Positions 33,421 to 44,495 of a stretch of 64,000 bases of DNA are shown one piece after another. A program made the position numbers and the translations under genes. This stretch comes from Raphanus sativus (Eukaryota; Streptophyta; Magnoliopsida; Brassicales; Brassicaceae), in NCBI RefSeq assembly GCF_000801105.2, contig NC_079519.1, positions 14,647,828-14,711,827 on the forward strand, written 5' to 3'. Within the stretch, counting starts at the first letter, position 1; each line of letters opens with the position of its first letter. The notes under the pieces are model-generated. The model was not told where the DNA came from, searched no databases, and saw only the letters and a program-made list of their open reading frames with translations.

Positions 33421-34614
33421 TCCTTGTTTGTCCTCGAACAAGGCAAGTACCAAGAACAGGGAGGAAGGTTTGAAAGCGTGGGAACTCGCTTATTCTCAGC
33501 AACCATACTCTTACCACAAATCTCTGAACCATACAAGCTGTAGATTAGGACCACACACACTTACTGAGAACCCCTGATTGCTGTTCGAAGATCGGCTCCT
33601 TACTCTACATCTCAACCTGAAAAGGCAACACTTTCGAGACAAAACTCCTTATGTTCAATTAAGATCAGCGTGAGCTTCTTGTCACAGGCTCTACCCAGAG
33701 AGAACAGGCTAGGTATAGAACAGGCTAACTTTTATGGTGGAGTTCAAGAGTGTTTAGGGTTTACCAAGAGCGGGTGCAGGATATCGCACAAAATGGTCGT
33801 GAGAGGACGGCTCCATTGAGGTCCACAGTCCTTACTCATCTCTGCCAGTCGGACTGCTCTCCGATAGATCAATCATAGGACTACTCTGCATGATTCAAAT
33901 TCCCCTTCAGAACACTTCACCGAAACCACCATCACTTTCTCAACTTCCCAGTGGCATGCATCACAGATTCTTCCCCTTCTCGTCACCAGTAAATCAAAGC
34001 AAAAACACACATTTTTTTTTTTTTATATATACTGAATTACAAAATGCTGGGGTGACGAGCAAGGAGGTAACAATTGATGTACATGATGCCACTGGTGATT
34101 CATTCTGCTCTGTTTTTAGCCACTTACTTCTTCGTTGTTCTCTATGGTATCGGAACAGGCTCCTCGGTTGTTCTCTTTCGTGCTGGAACAAGCGCTCCAG
34201 TTGTTCTGCCTGCTTCCACTGTGTGGGCATTGATGAGTAAAACTGCGTCGATCCTTTCCTCTCCGACCTTTTTGCACATATCTGCACATAAAGTACTAGA
34301 AAAGCAAATGCATGAGGGTGGAACAAAAGGTCAGGGTTCAAGGTGGGAACTAGCTAAGATGAGCTAGCCACTCAGGACAGCAAGAGGGATAAAAATCGGA
34401 TAAGAAGTCCTGAGTGTAGTTCTCATTCTACCCTGATCCAGTGCCCATGACAAGAAGAATTAGAGTCCAGATTAGGTTCAGATAAAGTGGAGTTAAGTCT
34501 GCCGAGTGTAACCTGATCGGTATAGAACTTCTGGAGTGTCAAATGAGATAAGTCAGGGTGTTCCAGGTCCATGTGTGGGTCTTTCATCACTGCTAAGGTC
34601 ACTGAATAAGAAGG
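33421..34614 (-). other. A2 region between the env-position gene and the polypurine tract
   Basis: About 1.2 kb without a supportable gene. It contains several GTTCCxxCGTTGTTC-like motifs that recur through A2 (for example near 21535 and 36310) and a 14-base T run at about 34008-34023. Confidence 0.55.
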
Positions 34615-36274
34615 TTAAAGCACGAGGTGGTTAAAGAGCATCACAAAATAAGGTCCTGATTCCCACAATAGTTTTGACTGACTCGATCCTAAAACTGACT
34701 CGATAAAAACATTAAATGACACAAGGACGGACTCAAAAAGCACACAAGCGAAAAAGTACAGTCGCTCCCCCAGACTTAGTTCACACCATCCCTGGTTGTG
34801 AAAATAAATCAGAGGAAACTCCAAACAGAAGCAAATAACATAAATAATAAATAGTTCAGATGGATCGCCGCTACCGGAGTGACCAGCTGTCCTCCTGTTC
34901 CGCGGCAGTCTCTCTGCTCCAGTCGATGTTCCCGCATGTTCCTTGCCTGGGCGCCTTGTTCTCTGCGGCGTACGTCTTTCCTGCGCTCCGATGCAGCCGC
35001 CTGTGATCGCCTTGAGTATCCTCTTCATGAGGCTGTTGTTCTTCTTCTGGGAATCAACCATCCAGCGTCTGTAGGCATGATCATCACTCACATCGGTGAA
35101 GTCCTCCAAGTAATACTCACCATCAGCCGGTGGAGTCACATGCTCCACATCATCCATGTCTTCACCATCGTGCTGAACCGGCGCCTTCGGATCATCGCAG
35201 AGGTGCTCTTCATCGAGTGAGAACACAATGTTCTCCAGGGATAAGAAGTCAGTGAACCCTGGCATAGGGAGCTTGCAGTACAGAGGGTTGCCTTCTTTAT
35301 CCTGGAATTTGTAGGTGGTCTCGTCGCGCAGGATGTGGCATGCGATCAGGTAAGGAGTATCGATTTACTCTATCTCAGAGACAACCTTGTAAGAGTCGAG
35401 GTTGATGTTGAAGTGCTGGAACAATGGTGTGAGCAGACTGCCGCATCGATCCTTCTTATCATTGGTCCTAATCAGGGCGTCTCTGCGATCAGCGAACATG
35501 GAGATGAGATGAAACCCTGGGTTGGTCTTGACTTCCTGGATCGGGGTGATGTTCTCTCTGCGCATCTCGTCCTCAAGTCCAGTGTAGAGAACCTGAAGCT
35601 CTCCATTCGTGATCTTGGAGGTGTACTCCTTCGCGAACAGGGCATTGGAGACGATCTTGGCAATGATCCGGATAGCAGGGTTCCGGATCTGCGACTGATA
35701 GGCTTACGGAGATGTGAACTTGCCGGCTGCGATGAGATCCCAGGTGTCTGCCGGCTTGAACTTCTTTTCCACTGAAACCCCTTTTGGCGTGTCTGCAATC
35801 TCGAATAGCGCGTTCAGCGTTGAGAGAGATGGTGCAGAACTTTGCCATCAGCCATGAAAGAGAAGGAGCAGTTCTCGTACGTAGGCGCAGTGGGGTTCTA
35901 GTAAGTGATCCTGCAGGTCGCGAGCACTTGCCTGACCAAGTCTGGGTATAGAACCTGGAACTGGTAGCAGAGAGGCATAAAATCCCATAGCCTGCATCGT
36001 GTCGAACACCTCAGTGTCAAGGCCTAGAGCGCCTAGTGTTTGCTGGTGCACGAAACCGTGTGGGCAGGATCTCTGCCAGGAGGAGCCTGTTGTATTATAT
36101 CGCTGGCGACTCCTTGTCCCATCCTCAAACGTTGAAGTCTAGGGAGCTTCGGATCATTGAGGTCGATTGGCGCGCCCTCATTCTTGTTCGGCCATGGGGT
36201 AACCAGGTGGAGCACTCACGGCTGGAGAAGCTGTGCTTCTGGCTGTTGCTAGCGTTTCGCATCTTTGGAGGCAT
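34615..36274 (-). pseudogene. A2 Athila ORF in the env position (broken)
   Basis: A start codon at 36274 follows an acceptor-like TTTTGTTTTGCAG. Reading down the minus strand in changing frames gives conserved blocks: NEGAPIDLNDPKLPRLQRL (about 36170), a block with GALGLDTEVFDTMQAMGFYA (about 36020), KPADTWDLIAAGKFTSP (about 35760), TNPGFHLISMFADRRDALIR (about 35530) and a C-terminal frame 35265-34615 beginning MPGFTDFLSLENIVFSLDEE. This matches my memory of the Athila ORF-1 family (PF03078). It lies between pol and the 3' LTR, the place of the env-like gene in Athila elements. Stops and frameshifts separate the blocks. A hydrophobic FIIYVICFCLEFPLIYF near the end could be a membrane segment or an accident of reading into the spacer. 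Confidence 0.75.
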
Positions 36275-36588
36275 CTGCAAAACAAAAAACACCCAACATC
36301 AGAACAGTTCGTCGGTTGTTCTAGCAACGATGGAACAATCCTATCTTCTTGTTCCATTCCAAGTCCATCGATTACTAGACAACCTACACAAGCTTCAATC
36401 TCAACAGTAGGAATCGCAAAGGCCAATAAGTACAAGCAACAATCGGTTCTTATTCATTCAAAATCAACGCATGAATTCAATCCTAGTAGCAAATATACTA
36501 TCAAGAGCTACAATCTAGGATGAAATCGCAGAGCATAAAGGAAAAAGAGGATCAAGAAATCACTCCCAATTCGCGATTTGCATGCGCA
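36275..36588 (-). other. A2 leader upstream of the env-position ORF
   Basis: Non-coding; in the corrected order it follows gap 1. A splice acceptor (TTTTGCAG) ends it at 36275. Together with the donor at about 21552 this would form an intron spanning the gap. Confidence 0.5.
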
Positions 36589-36688
36589 NNNNNNNNNNNN
36601 NNNNNNNNNNNNNNNNNNNNNNNNNNNNNNNNNNNNNNNNNNNNNNNNNNNNNNNNNNNNNNNNNNNNNNNNNNNNNNNNNNNNNNNN
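36589..36688. other. Assembly gap of 100 N (gap 2)
   Basis: Exactly 100 N. The left side belongs to A2 and the right side to the gag of C1, so again two different elements meet. Confidence 0.98.
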
Positions 36689-37215
36689 CCTCGACTATGG
36701 AGTGACTGTGGGTGATATCCACGCACACCCTTGCCATCTTCCATGGCCTTTCACATGGCCATAGTTTGACACTTTCATATGGCTCTGTGGCCGAATATGC
36801 CTTAGGCAATGCCTTAAAATCCAGGAGGCCTCATCTCACTATTCCTCATGAGTAACTCATTGTTTTGCTTAGCAAGCAACAAACAAGAGATTAAATTTGC
36901 ATATGTGGAGGAACCCTTTTCTCGGTATTTTTTGCTGAAGCAAAACATTGCTTGTGGAATGTAGAGAATTTCTTCTCTAACATGTCAGCATATGTGATAG
37001 TCTCTCCACACAGTTTCAACTTTGAGACTATCATGAATAGAGCCGAGTTACACTCATCCACAGACTTATAGTCTTGTGTCTTTAGGTTCCTCAAATCATA
37101 TAGGGCCTTTGGTAATAGCACCGTACTATGGTGATCATATCTGGATTTCAGTTCTATCCAAAGGTCCAGAGGATTCTCAATAGTGAGATATTGATCATTG
37201 AGACTTTCAGTAAGG
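36689..37215 (-). pseudogene. gag: C1 copia Gag N-terminal half (UBN2-like)
   Basis: Minus-strand reading from about 37215: LDLWIELKSRYDHHS, then LPKALYDLRNLKTQDYKSVD, then KLKLCGETITYADMLEKKF, as in the UBN2-type Gag of plant copia elements. A TAG-type stop occurs near 36891, after which the frame shifts and LLAKQNNELLMRNSEMRPP follows (about 36865-36800). It runs into gap 2 at 36688. The missing zinc knuckle is on the other side of the misplaced contig, at 21697. Confidence 0.8.
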
Positions 37216-39394
37216 TGATGGCGTATGATTTAAGAAAATCGCCTTGTATCTATCTCAAAAGTGAGAATTTAGATACAGTCACCAAGATTTAGATTTCAAG
37301 ATGATTTTCAAGATCTGAATATTTAACATTGCTTTCAAGCATCAAGAATTTATGTAAGCAATAGGAGCCATAATTTATATGATTTAATTTATATGTTTTA
37401 ATAATGATTTAATAAGGCCTCCCCCAAATCATATAATATATTTGCTTTAAGCATTTCTAGTATGACAATGATCAATTGATCACTGCATCTAGTGATCCTT
37501 TTAATCATAATTCAAATTTGGATTGATTATATATAGGGTATTAAGGCCCTTTAGGATTTGAATAAGGATCAATCATCATTTTAAATGAGATCAAGCAATA
37601 TGGATGAAAATCAATCACAATGGTCGAATGATAAATGCATGGCTCAAGAACTAATCGGATGTATGTTCTGTCCTAAGCATTGGACCGAAATAATATGAAT
37701 GTGATTCTTAATGCATGAGGATATTTGGTTCCCCCCCTTTACAGGATAAACCAAGACAAGAAAATTTATAATTTTCAGGAAATGTCTAAACCAAATTCAA
37801 TTAGATTTTCTATTAATTGGTTTCAAAGCTGGTTCTATTTTAATAAAGACAAGCATGCTTAGTTCTTAATAAAACTATATGACAAGAAGATGCATGGAAA
37901 TGATCAGTTCATGATATGTGAATGATCTAACAATTTACTTATCCATGTTTGATCGGTTTAAACAGGTTTATAATTTCAATCAAGCAAACATGCTAAGTTT
38001 AAATGAAAAACCGATTTGGTCTAATTATATGCAAGCAGTGTGAAACATTTAGATGCAAGCAATATGAACCATTTTAATTTATATGAACTATTATCAGGAT
38101 TGTCAAAGATATGCAAACATAAAATCAGTCTTAGCAATATGACAATTATGCATGGTCAGATTTTAAACAATATGACAATTGCATTCAAAGTTGGTTCAAG
38201 ATGATTCAAGATGATTCAAAATTTTACTAAACTGATGCTATCAAGTATGCAACAAGATTACTATATAATTTAATCATCAATTTCAAGCATGGTAAAAGAT
38301 CAAGATTAACTATCAACTTATATGATCAATATTCAGTATGATATGAAATCTATTCAAGGTTGGTTCAATTATCAACCTATATGATCAAATGATTTCATGC
38401 ATATTTATTCTATCTTATGAAATATCAATTTAAAAACAAGACTATATGTTATAAAACTTTTATAAATATTTTCAGTCAAAGATATGCATTCATTAAAATC
38501 AAATATGCATTTATAAAAATCAAAGCAAAGCAAGCAATGACAGTCAAAGATATGCAATCAATTGTGTTTTAATTTCGATTTTATTTTGAGTTTGACTGAT
38601 CACAAAGGATCAAATCGATTTTGACTTAGGGTGTTGATAGCCGACTTATACAACCTGCTTGAACAGCTGGTGATGCGGATGATCAAAGGATTTGACTATA
38701 GGTATTGATCCTTTAGACAATCCGGATTTAAGGCCGGATGAATTAGGAGAGAAAGGAACAGCCGATTTTAAGGCTTTAAGGTTTTAAGAATTTCTCTAAT
38801 AATTTTATGATTCAAATAGTTCTTAGAATCAAGATTCATATAGATCTTTAGATATTTTAATCTGATTTTGAGATACTTAGAACCTTTAGAGAATTATAAC
38901 TTTTATGGATTCAAAATAATTCAGAATCAAGTTTCTTATGGATCAATGGATCATAGAAACGAGATTAATATTATGGATTCATATAGATCCTTAGATTTCT
39001 TTTCAGATATAATGGTGTTCTTAGATTTTATGGATAGATTAGTTTACCACTTTACACCACAAGAATCTGAATGGACCACCATGAGAGAGAGCTGATCCAC
39101 GGATGAGCTGGTTGAGAGAAAGGTGGAGGAGCTGGCCGGAAAAACCATGAGTCGGCGGTGCGGATAGTTTATGCGATTCACGACGCGTCAGAGATCGGAT
39201 CGACAAGCCGTCTTCGGCAACAGTTTCCTCTCGTCTTGGGCTTCAGATTGATAGGTTGATCGTCGTCTGGCTCCACAGGGTTTGAGAGATACGGTGGTTT
39301 AAAGTTGCGCCTGGATTTAGAATTTTGTGGCCGGAAAAGAGAGCTCAGGTGGAGAGAGACTTCTCAGGTGGAGAGCACATTCGTGCTGATAACG
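37216..39394 (-). other. C1 5' leader, AT-rich, non-coding
   Basis: About 2.2 kb between the 5' LTR and gag. It is AT-rich and contains loosely repeated (C/G)AAG(C/A)AATATGA and TCAAGCATG words at about 37850-38540. The primer site TTATCAGCACGA lies on the minus strand directly after the LTR (about 39380-39392). No gene is supported. Confidence 0.65.
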
Positions 39395-39742
39395 TGTTGT
39401 AATCTGTGTGAAATGTGGAGAGTGAATTGTGAGGAATGTTGTGTGTATTTCTCATTAGCCAACACCACATTATATAGTGGTTTGTACAAGGGTTTACAAA
39501 TGCTTTACAAGGAAGTAAATCTACACATTAATTACATTGACTACATTGATGTCATACATGAAGACTTGGTCAAGGTGATGATAACGAGGTTGACTGAGTC
39601 TTCTCATCTCGGACCGGTTTGTAGATGAACCGATGTAGACCGGATGTAAACCTCCTTGGACTTCCTCTTGTACTTGTTGGACTTGTCTAGTACTTGGTTA
39701 AGTATTTGGTTATGGTCCATCCACATAATGGATATTATAACA
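39395..39742 (-). mobile_element. C1 5' LTR (348 bp), copia
   Basis: Inverted partner of 25394-25741; minus strand starts TGTTATAATATCC at 39742 and ends GATTACAACA at 39395. Flank 39743-39747 is AAAGG. The Met-rich frame 39305-39628 and its twin 25508-25732 are LTR sequence. Confidence 0.93.
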
Positions 39743-40170
39743 AAAGGATACCGATCGACTCTTTTTTTGGTCAACAGACGTCAGTTAAGATCAGAGATCT
39801 AGTTATTTAACCAGTGAGACATCACTGATTGTTAAGCGGCTGAGTTCTATAATATCATGCAAACAACTTGTTAGGCTTCTATAGATATTATAATCCCCAA
39901 TACCTGAATAGAAGCCCTAGATCTAGCTACCATCCTTCCATCAACAACTCTTGGTTACATAAGAACAACTACCTTGTTCGCCCTTGCAATTTAATATATT
40001 TACTATTTTATTTACTGCTTTATAATCTATTTACTGTTAGCCTAGCTTAATCTCATAACTATTAGATCTAGTGTGTGCCTTAGCTTCTTGTGGATTGGAT
40101 CCCTAAGTACTATAACTTGACCTCTTTTGATGAGAGTAATTCACTCCTTAGGGTAATTTGAGTGGTATCA
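39743..40170 (+). mobile_element. A1 3' LTR, second part
   Basis: It continues from 25742 (minus) across the C1 insertion and ends TTGAGTGGTATCA at 40170. It matches A3 LTR bases from about 58213 to 58627, including AACCAGTGAGACATCACTGA and TCATGCAAACAACTTGTTAG. Confidence 0.88.
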
Positions 40171-40184
40171 ATACCTCAAACCCG

Positions 40185-40730
40185 GAGGTTCTACCTTGGA
40201 CGTGAAGGTCCCTGGTAAACCCGAAGGGTGGTGGTCGGACCTATGGGTCCTTGAACCCGGAGGTTCTTATTAGTTCCGAAGGTCATTTAGACTCGAAAGT
40301 CCTTGATCAACCCTTAGGTGACTTTTTCGAATCCGAATATTTCTTACAAGCTCGGAGGCTGTATTGAACCCGAAGGTTCTTTATAGGCCCTGAGGCCGTA
40401 TTGAACCCGAAAGTTCTTTTAGGCCTTGAGGCCGTATCGAACCCGGAGGTTCTTTATAGGCCCTGAGGCCATATCGAACCCGGAGGTTCTTTATAGGCCC
40501 TGAGGCCGTATCGAACCCAGAGGTTCTTTATAGGCCATGAGGCCATATCGAAGGCCCTGAGGCCGTATCGAACCCAGAGGTTCTTTATAGGCCCTGAGGC
40601 CGTATCAAATCTGAAGATTCTAGACCTTGAGGTCGTATTGAACCCGAAGGTTCTAGACCCTGAGGCCTTATTGAATCCGGAGATTCTAGACCCTGAGGTC
40701 GTATTGAACCCGGAGGTTTATGGGGTTGTG
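40185..40730. repeat. ~36-bp tandem repeat, about 10-12 units
   Basis: Repeated GAACC(C)GGAGGTTCTTTATAGG followed by CCCTGAGGCCGTATC, becoming less regular toward both ends. The frame 40638-40964 (LNPEVLDPE-like) is translated repeat and not a gene. Confidence 0.85.
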
Positions 40731-41216
40731 TTCATTTTCGGGAGGTCTTTTGATCATATTCTGCTGCCCGTAGGCGAGCCACTCTCGATCATGTTATTGA
40801 GAAACCGCACTCTACCACCCGGAGGTATAGCCACTCTCATGAATCTCAATGTTGCACTCTACCTTTCTGCAGAAAAGGTCACTCTCAGACTTATTGTGGT
40901 CTGGCGTGGGCCTGCCCCGCAGAGCGACTTCACACCAGACACACTACTTTCCACGTCTGGATAAGTATTAAATTTTGGTGCTAACCGTTTTTTTCGCACA
41001 TTTGCTCCCTGCATATCAGCCATCAGCATCTGATTACAGTACTTTGCAGTGTACGTCATGCCCCCTGCGTGTATTCTAGCTCGTAGCGTCTTTAACGCGG
41101 GGTTTGGGTAGCACTAGTACGTGGTCCCCACGTAACTCTTGGCTATAGGCCTTTACGCAGGGCCCGTAGTGCAGACATCGTAATAGCCTTACTTACTAGC
41201 ATGGGGTTGGCTAAGA

Positions 41217-41613
41217 TCTAAGGTCCCTTAGGGCCTGATCCAGCTAGTATGCCCCTTTAAGTACTTAAATATATAATATTAGTAATAGTAATATAGAAAG
41301 CTTGATCTGGGACCTTGCTTTTAGAAATGATAGAATTTGAGGTGCAAGGCGTTCCAGCAGTTGGGTTGGACCTTGCCGTTGCGGTCTTGCAGCTTATAGG
41401 CTCCTGCCCCTTGCACCTCAATTACCTTATAAGGGCCCTCCCATCCGGGGGCGAGTTTTCCAGCTAACTTGTCCCTTGTGTGGTCGCAGACTCGCCTTAA
41501 GACCCAGTCTCCTTTCTGGAAGGTTCTGAATCTGATCTTTTTTGTTGTACACCCAATATAGGGTTCTCTAGGATCGGAGGTCCCTTGGGGCCTGATCCAG
41601 CTAGTATGCCCCT
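41217..41613. repeat. Direct repeat flanking the T3 pol end
   Basis: AGGTCCCTTAGGGCCTGATC followed by CAGCTAGTATGCCCCT at about 41220-41258 is repeated as AGGTCCCTTGGGGCCTGATC plus the same tail at about 41577-41613. The two copies bracket the integrase remnant and may mark a rearrangement. Confidence 0.75.
41321..41550 (-). pseudogene. pol: T3 integrase C-terminal fragment
   Basis: Minus-strand frame ending at TAA 41321-41323: RFRTFQKGDWVLRRV, then KLAPGWEGPYKV, then NALHLKFYHF. T1 has the same layout (LGANWEGPYKITQV ... WNSLHLRRF) and so does T4 (LGTNWEGPYQIIHV ... WNATNLKRY). A one-base shift occurs in an A run near 41545 and the similarity stops near 41555. It is the only pol sequence left in T3. 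Confidence 0.8.
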
Positions 41614-43970
41614 ATATTTTTTTCTTGGATGTTCCACTTCTATTCAACTTCATAGATTCGCTCCCTATACAAACTCTGAGTTTGGATACAATACTTTGCG
41701 ATTGTACTTATGCCTTCTGCGTTATTGCAGGGACTGGCATGTTTCTTACGAAGGTGTCCTGCATATTTTTCGGCACATGGCCTTTATGCAGGACCCAAGA
41801 CACGGGACGTGAGTTTTTTCAGTTCATGTTACCTGGGGTTAGGGATGGAAGCTGGTCGGATTCGGAGCTTCGGAGTCGGAGTCAGAGCCTCGGAGTTGGA
41901 GTCGGAACTTCTTCACGTGAGAATTTGAATACCGGCGTCCTGCTCGGATAAATCTGAAGACATGGGCTTTGCTTACTCCCAATATATTGCCCCTTATCTT
42001 TCGATTTCATGGGTGAAGTCGGGAGATAAAATGTTCTCCTTGGTCAGCCTAAGTCGCTCTATCTCATGGGCCTTGTCGTGAGCAGGACGTCCCTTCTCCA
42101 ATGCCCCTTCTCCAGTGTTCTTCTTAGGCATGGGCCGTGTTTGAACCTGGGAGAAAGTTGTCTTTCTTGACGCAGACCAATGGCTATAGTAGGTACCTGT
42201 AGGTGCTGGACCTGTGTGGAGATGATATCGCAGGGTTCGGGACCTTGATCTTTTATCTCGTTGGACGACTAGATTTGCTTTCAGGCCCCATGTAGATCTC
42301 TCTCAGTGAGGTAGGGTTTGATGGAGATGGACTTGCTGACGCTTCAGTGAGCGTTGACATTCATCTGCTGGAAGCAGGGTCCTTAGACCTGTAGCAGGCC
42401 TTGGAGGAATGGAGACATTATTCTCTCGTTTCTAGGGATGACGAGCTCGTTTCTTGGTGTAAGGCGTTGATGGAACGTGGTCTTCAAGTAGTATTGTTGT
42501 TCGGCTGGCGGGGATCAGTCGTATCTGTTGGAATCTGATGTAGGTGATCTACTGCTCCTTTCGGAAGCGAGAATTCTTGATACCAGCTTCGCATTACAAA
42601 GACAAGCAATATCCATTTTTTTAGCGCAGGGCCCTGGTGGCATATAGACACGTGTTTGTGAGATCCGAATGACGTATGGCAAGGCCAAGCAGGGGAATTG
42701 TTGATTTACTTCAGTAAGTAAGTCCTTACTTATACCCCCCAAAGATTAGATACTGGTTGGAGGATGATCTCTTGAAGGCCTACATCATTGGGAAGCAATA
42801 TTCTCCATCTTATGTTTTCTTCTCTTTTTCTTAGTCTTTTGGGGACGTCCCCTGACCATAGGCAGGAGAAGTTCAGTGGGAGATGGTAGCCGACTGAAGA
42901 CCATGGTTCTTCCCGTTCCTTTAACAAGACCTTTGTTGAGGCTGGTTCTTCGCATGGATTAGCGTCTTTTACTACAGACAGGGACATGGTTAGTCCGTTC
43001 CTGCTGCTGACCTTCCCTACATATTGATTTTCTCCTATTTATTGGATCTCCTCCTTGTTGTGGGCAAGCAAACGAGATTCGTTGATGCATGTTGCCCCTT
43101 GGGTTAACGCTCAGCTCATTTGCCCCTGCTTTCCTCGGGGTCGTGTCTTTCTTTAGAGGTTCAAGAAGACATGTGGCCTTCGGAAATCTTGAGAGGCACG
43201 TGGCTTTAGCTTCCTTTAGGAGCATATCAGGGTACATCGCCGGGAAAAGCTGTATTGAGGTAACCGGGGCTTGCTTTCTTGCGAAGTCATTAGATTTCGC
43301 CTCCTTGTGAGGTGAATAGCTGTAGACCCGGAACCTAGATTAGGACCTGATTCCAGAGCCCGGAAGTTGGGATCCGGAACCTGGAAGTTCAGCTTTCTCT
43401 TCTGGTTGAGTAGTAGTGGGAAAGGGAGGTCTCTTGATTCTCTCATTTGGTTCTGAATGAGTAGAGAATATGACGGCCACCAAGCCTTGATGTAGAACTA
43501 GCAGTTTCTCTGGCTCCTTGGCGGCAGACAAAGCAGCGGTTTGCCCGGCGTCTGGTCAGGGTTCCTCATACTTTTGGTTGGTTCATAGCTTCTCCACAGG
43601 AACTCCATGGAATTCGCTGAGTACTCAAAAGGCGTTCTCTAGCTATTCTACCACCTAGATGCTAGAACCTAGAAGGAAAGGGGGTTCCATTGTTACCACT
43701 TAATGGTCACATGGTATGCATGCAGTATCCCTAGAAACTCTTCTTCTGGCTCCTCCGTTGGAAATTGTTGAAGTCGCAAACCAGGATGGGAGGTGCTGTC
43801 CCTTGTTTGAGAACTATGCATCTCTCTTATGTAAGGCAGGATTGTGAACCTGGACGCATTCCACGGTGTCCAGGACTTGCTAGATTATTGCTAGTAGGAT
43901 TCCCATCGATATTTAATGTTGGTGAAGACTGCTCCTAGTTGGGGTCGTTGAATCCACAGGTCGCAGGTGC
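41614..43970. other. T3 internal region, no gene recognised
   Basis: Short frames on both strands without any recognised domain. A stretch at about 41850-41910 repeats CGGAG(T/C)CxGAG words. Probably decayed T3 internal sequence. Confidence 0.4.
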
Positions 43971-43974
43971 CTGC

Positions 43975-44240
43975 TTTGCATTTAAGGCCCGAAACTAGTA
44001 GGGACCAGAGACTATAGGGATCTGATTCCTGGTTGGGACCTGGAACTAGCAGGTACCAAGGACTGTAGATGTCGGATCTTTGGTTAAGGCCTGGAATCAG
44101 CAAGGACCAAAGACTGTAGAGGTCGGATCTTTGGTTAAGACCTGGAACTAGCAAGGACCAAAGACTGTAGAGGCTTGCTTCAAGGGTGGGACCTGGAACC
44201 GGAAGGAACCAGAGACCGTAGGGGTCTGATTTGTGGTTTA
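43975..44240 (-). repeat. 51-bp tandem repeat, five units
   Basis: On the minus strand the units translate as a 17-residue repeat of the form SDLYSLWSLLVPGLNQR (five copies, the last two diverged). At DNA level CTACAGTCTTTGGTCCTTGC, AGTTCCAGGTCTTAACCAAA and similar recur every 51 bases. It lies in the leader after the T3 primer site. Confidence 0.85.
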
Positions 44241-44473
44241 GGTCCGAGATCTTCATGGAATAGCAGTACCTCATAAGTAGTTCCTGCGTAGAACCTTGCT
44301 GGTGCTGTTAACATAGTATTATCCCCTCTATGAGAGGTATTTCCACCCTTGTGGGCCACGGATATGATGAGAAGAGGTCATTTCTTGCCCCCAGGTGGCT
44401 GGAATGGAGACCTTTTGCATGAATAAATGAAATATCCCTTCCACCTATCACCATCGTCACGTAGTTTAGGACT

Positions 44474-44492
44474 GCCCCTCCTTCTAGCGCCA
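44474..44492 (-). other. T3 primer binding site
   Basis: TGGCGCTAGAAGGAGGGGC on the minus strand, three bases after the LTR end. It is the intact form of the diverged site in T2. Confidence 0.75.
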
Positions 44493-44495
44493 AAT

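Noticed and set aside
34615..34860. Membrane anchor of an envelope protein
   Set aside because: The hydrophobic stretch is at the end of a broken frame that then reads through the polypurine motif, so I do not treat it as established.
39305..39628. Cys-containing ORF in the C1 LTR (also 25508-25732)
   Set aside because: It lies in the LTR, is on the strand opposite to the element, and is shared only because the two LTRs match.
10637..39742. Large inverted duplication or genomic palindrome
   Set aside because: The inverted similarities are only the LTRs of three elements with matching target duplications; the sequences between them are different halves of the same elements, not copies of each other.
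40638..40964. LNPEVLDPE repeat protein
   Set aside because: It translates the ~36-bp tandem repeat, and neighbouring units break the frame.
43975..44240. CRISPR-like array
   Set aside because: Units are contiguous without unique spacers, in plant retroelement DNA. None of the other tandem repeats has the repeat-spacer layout either.
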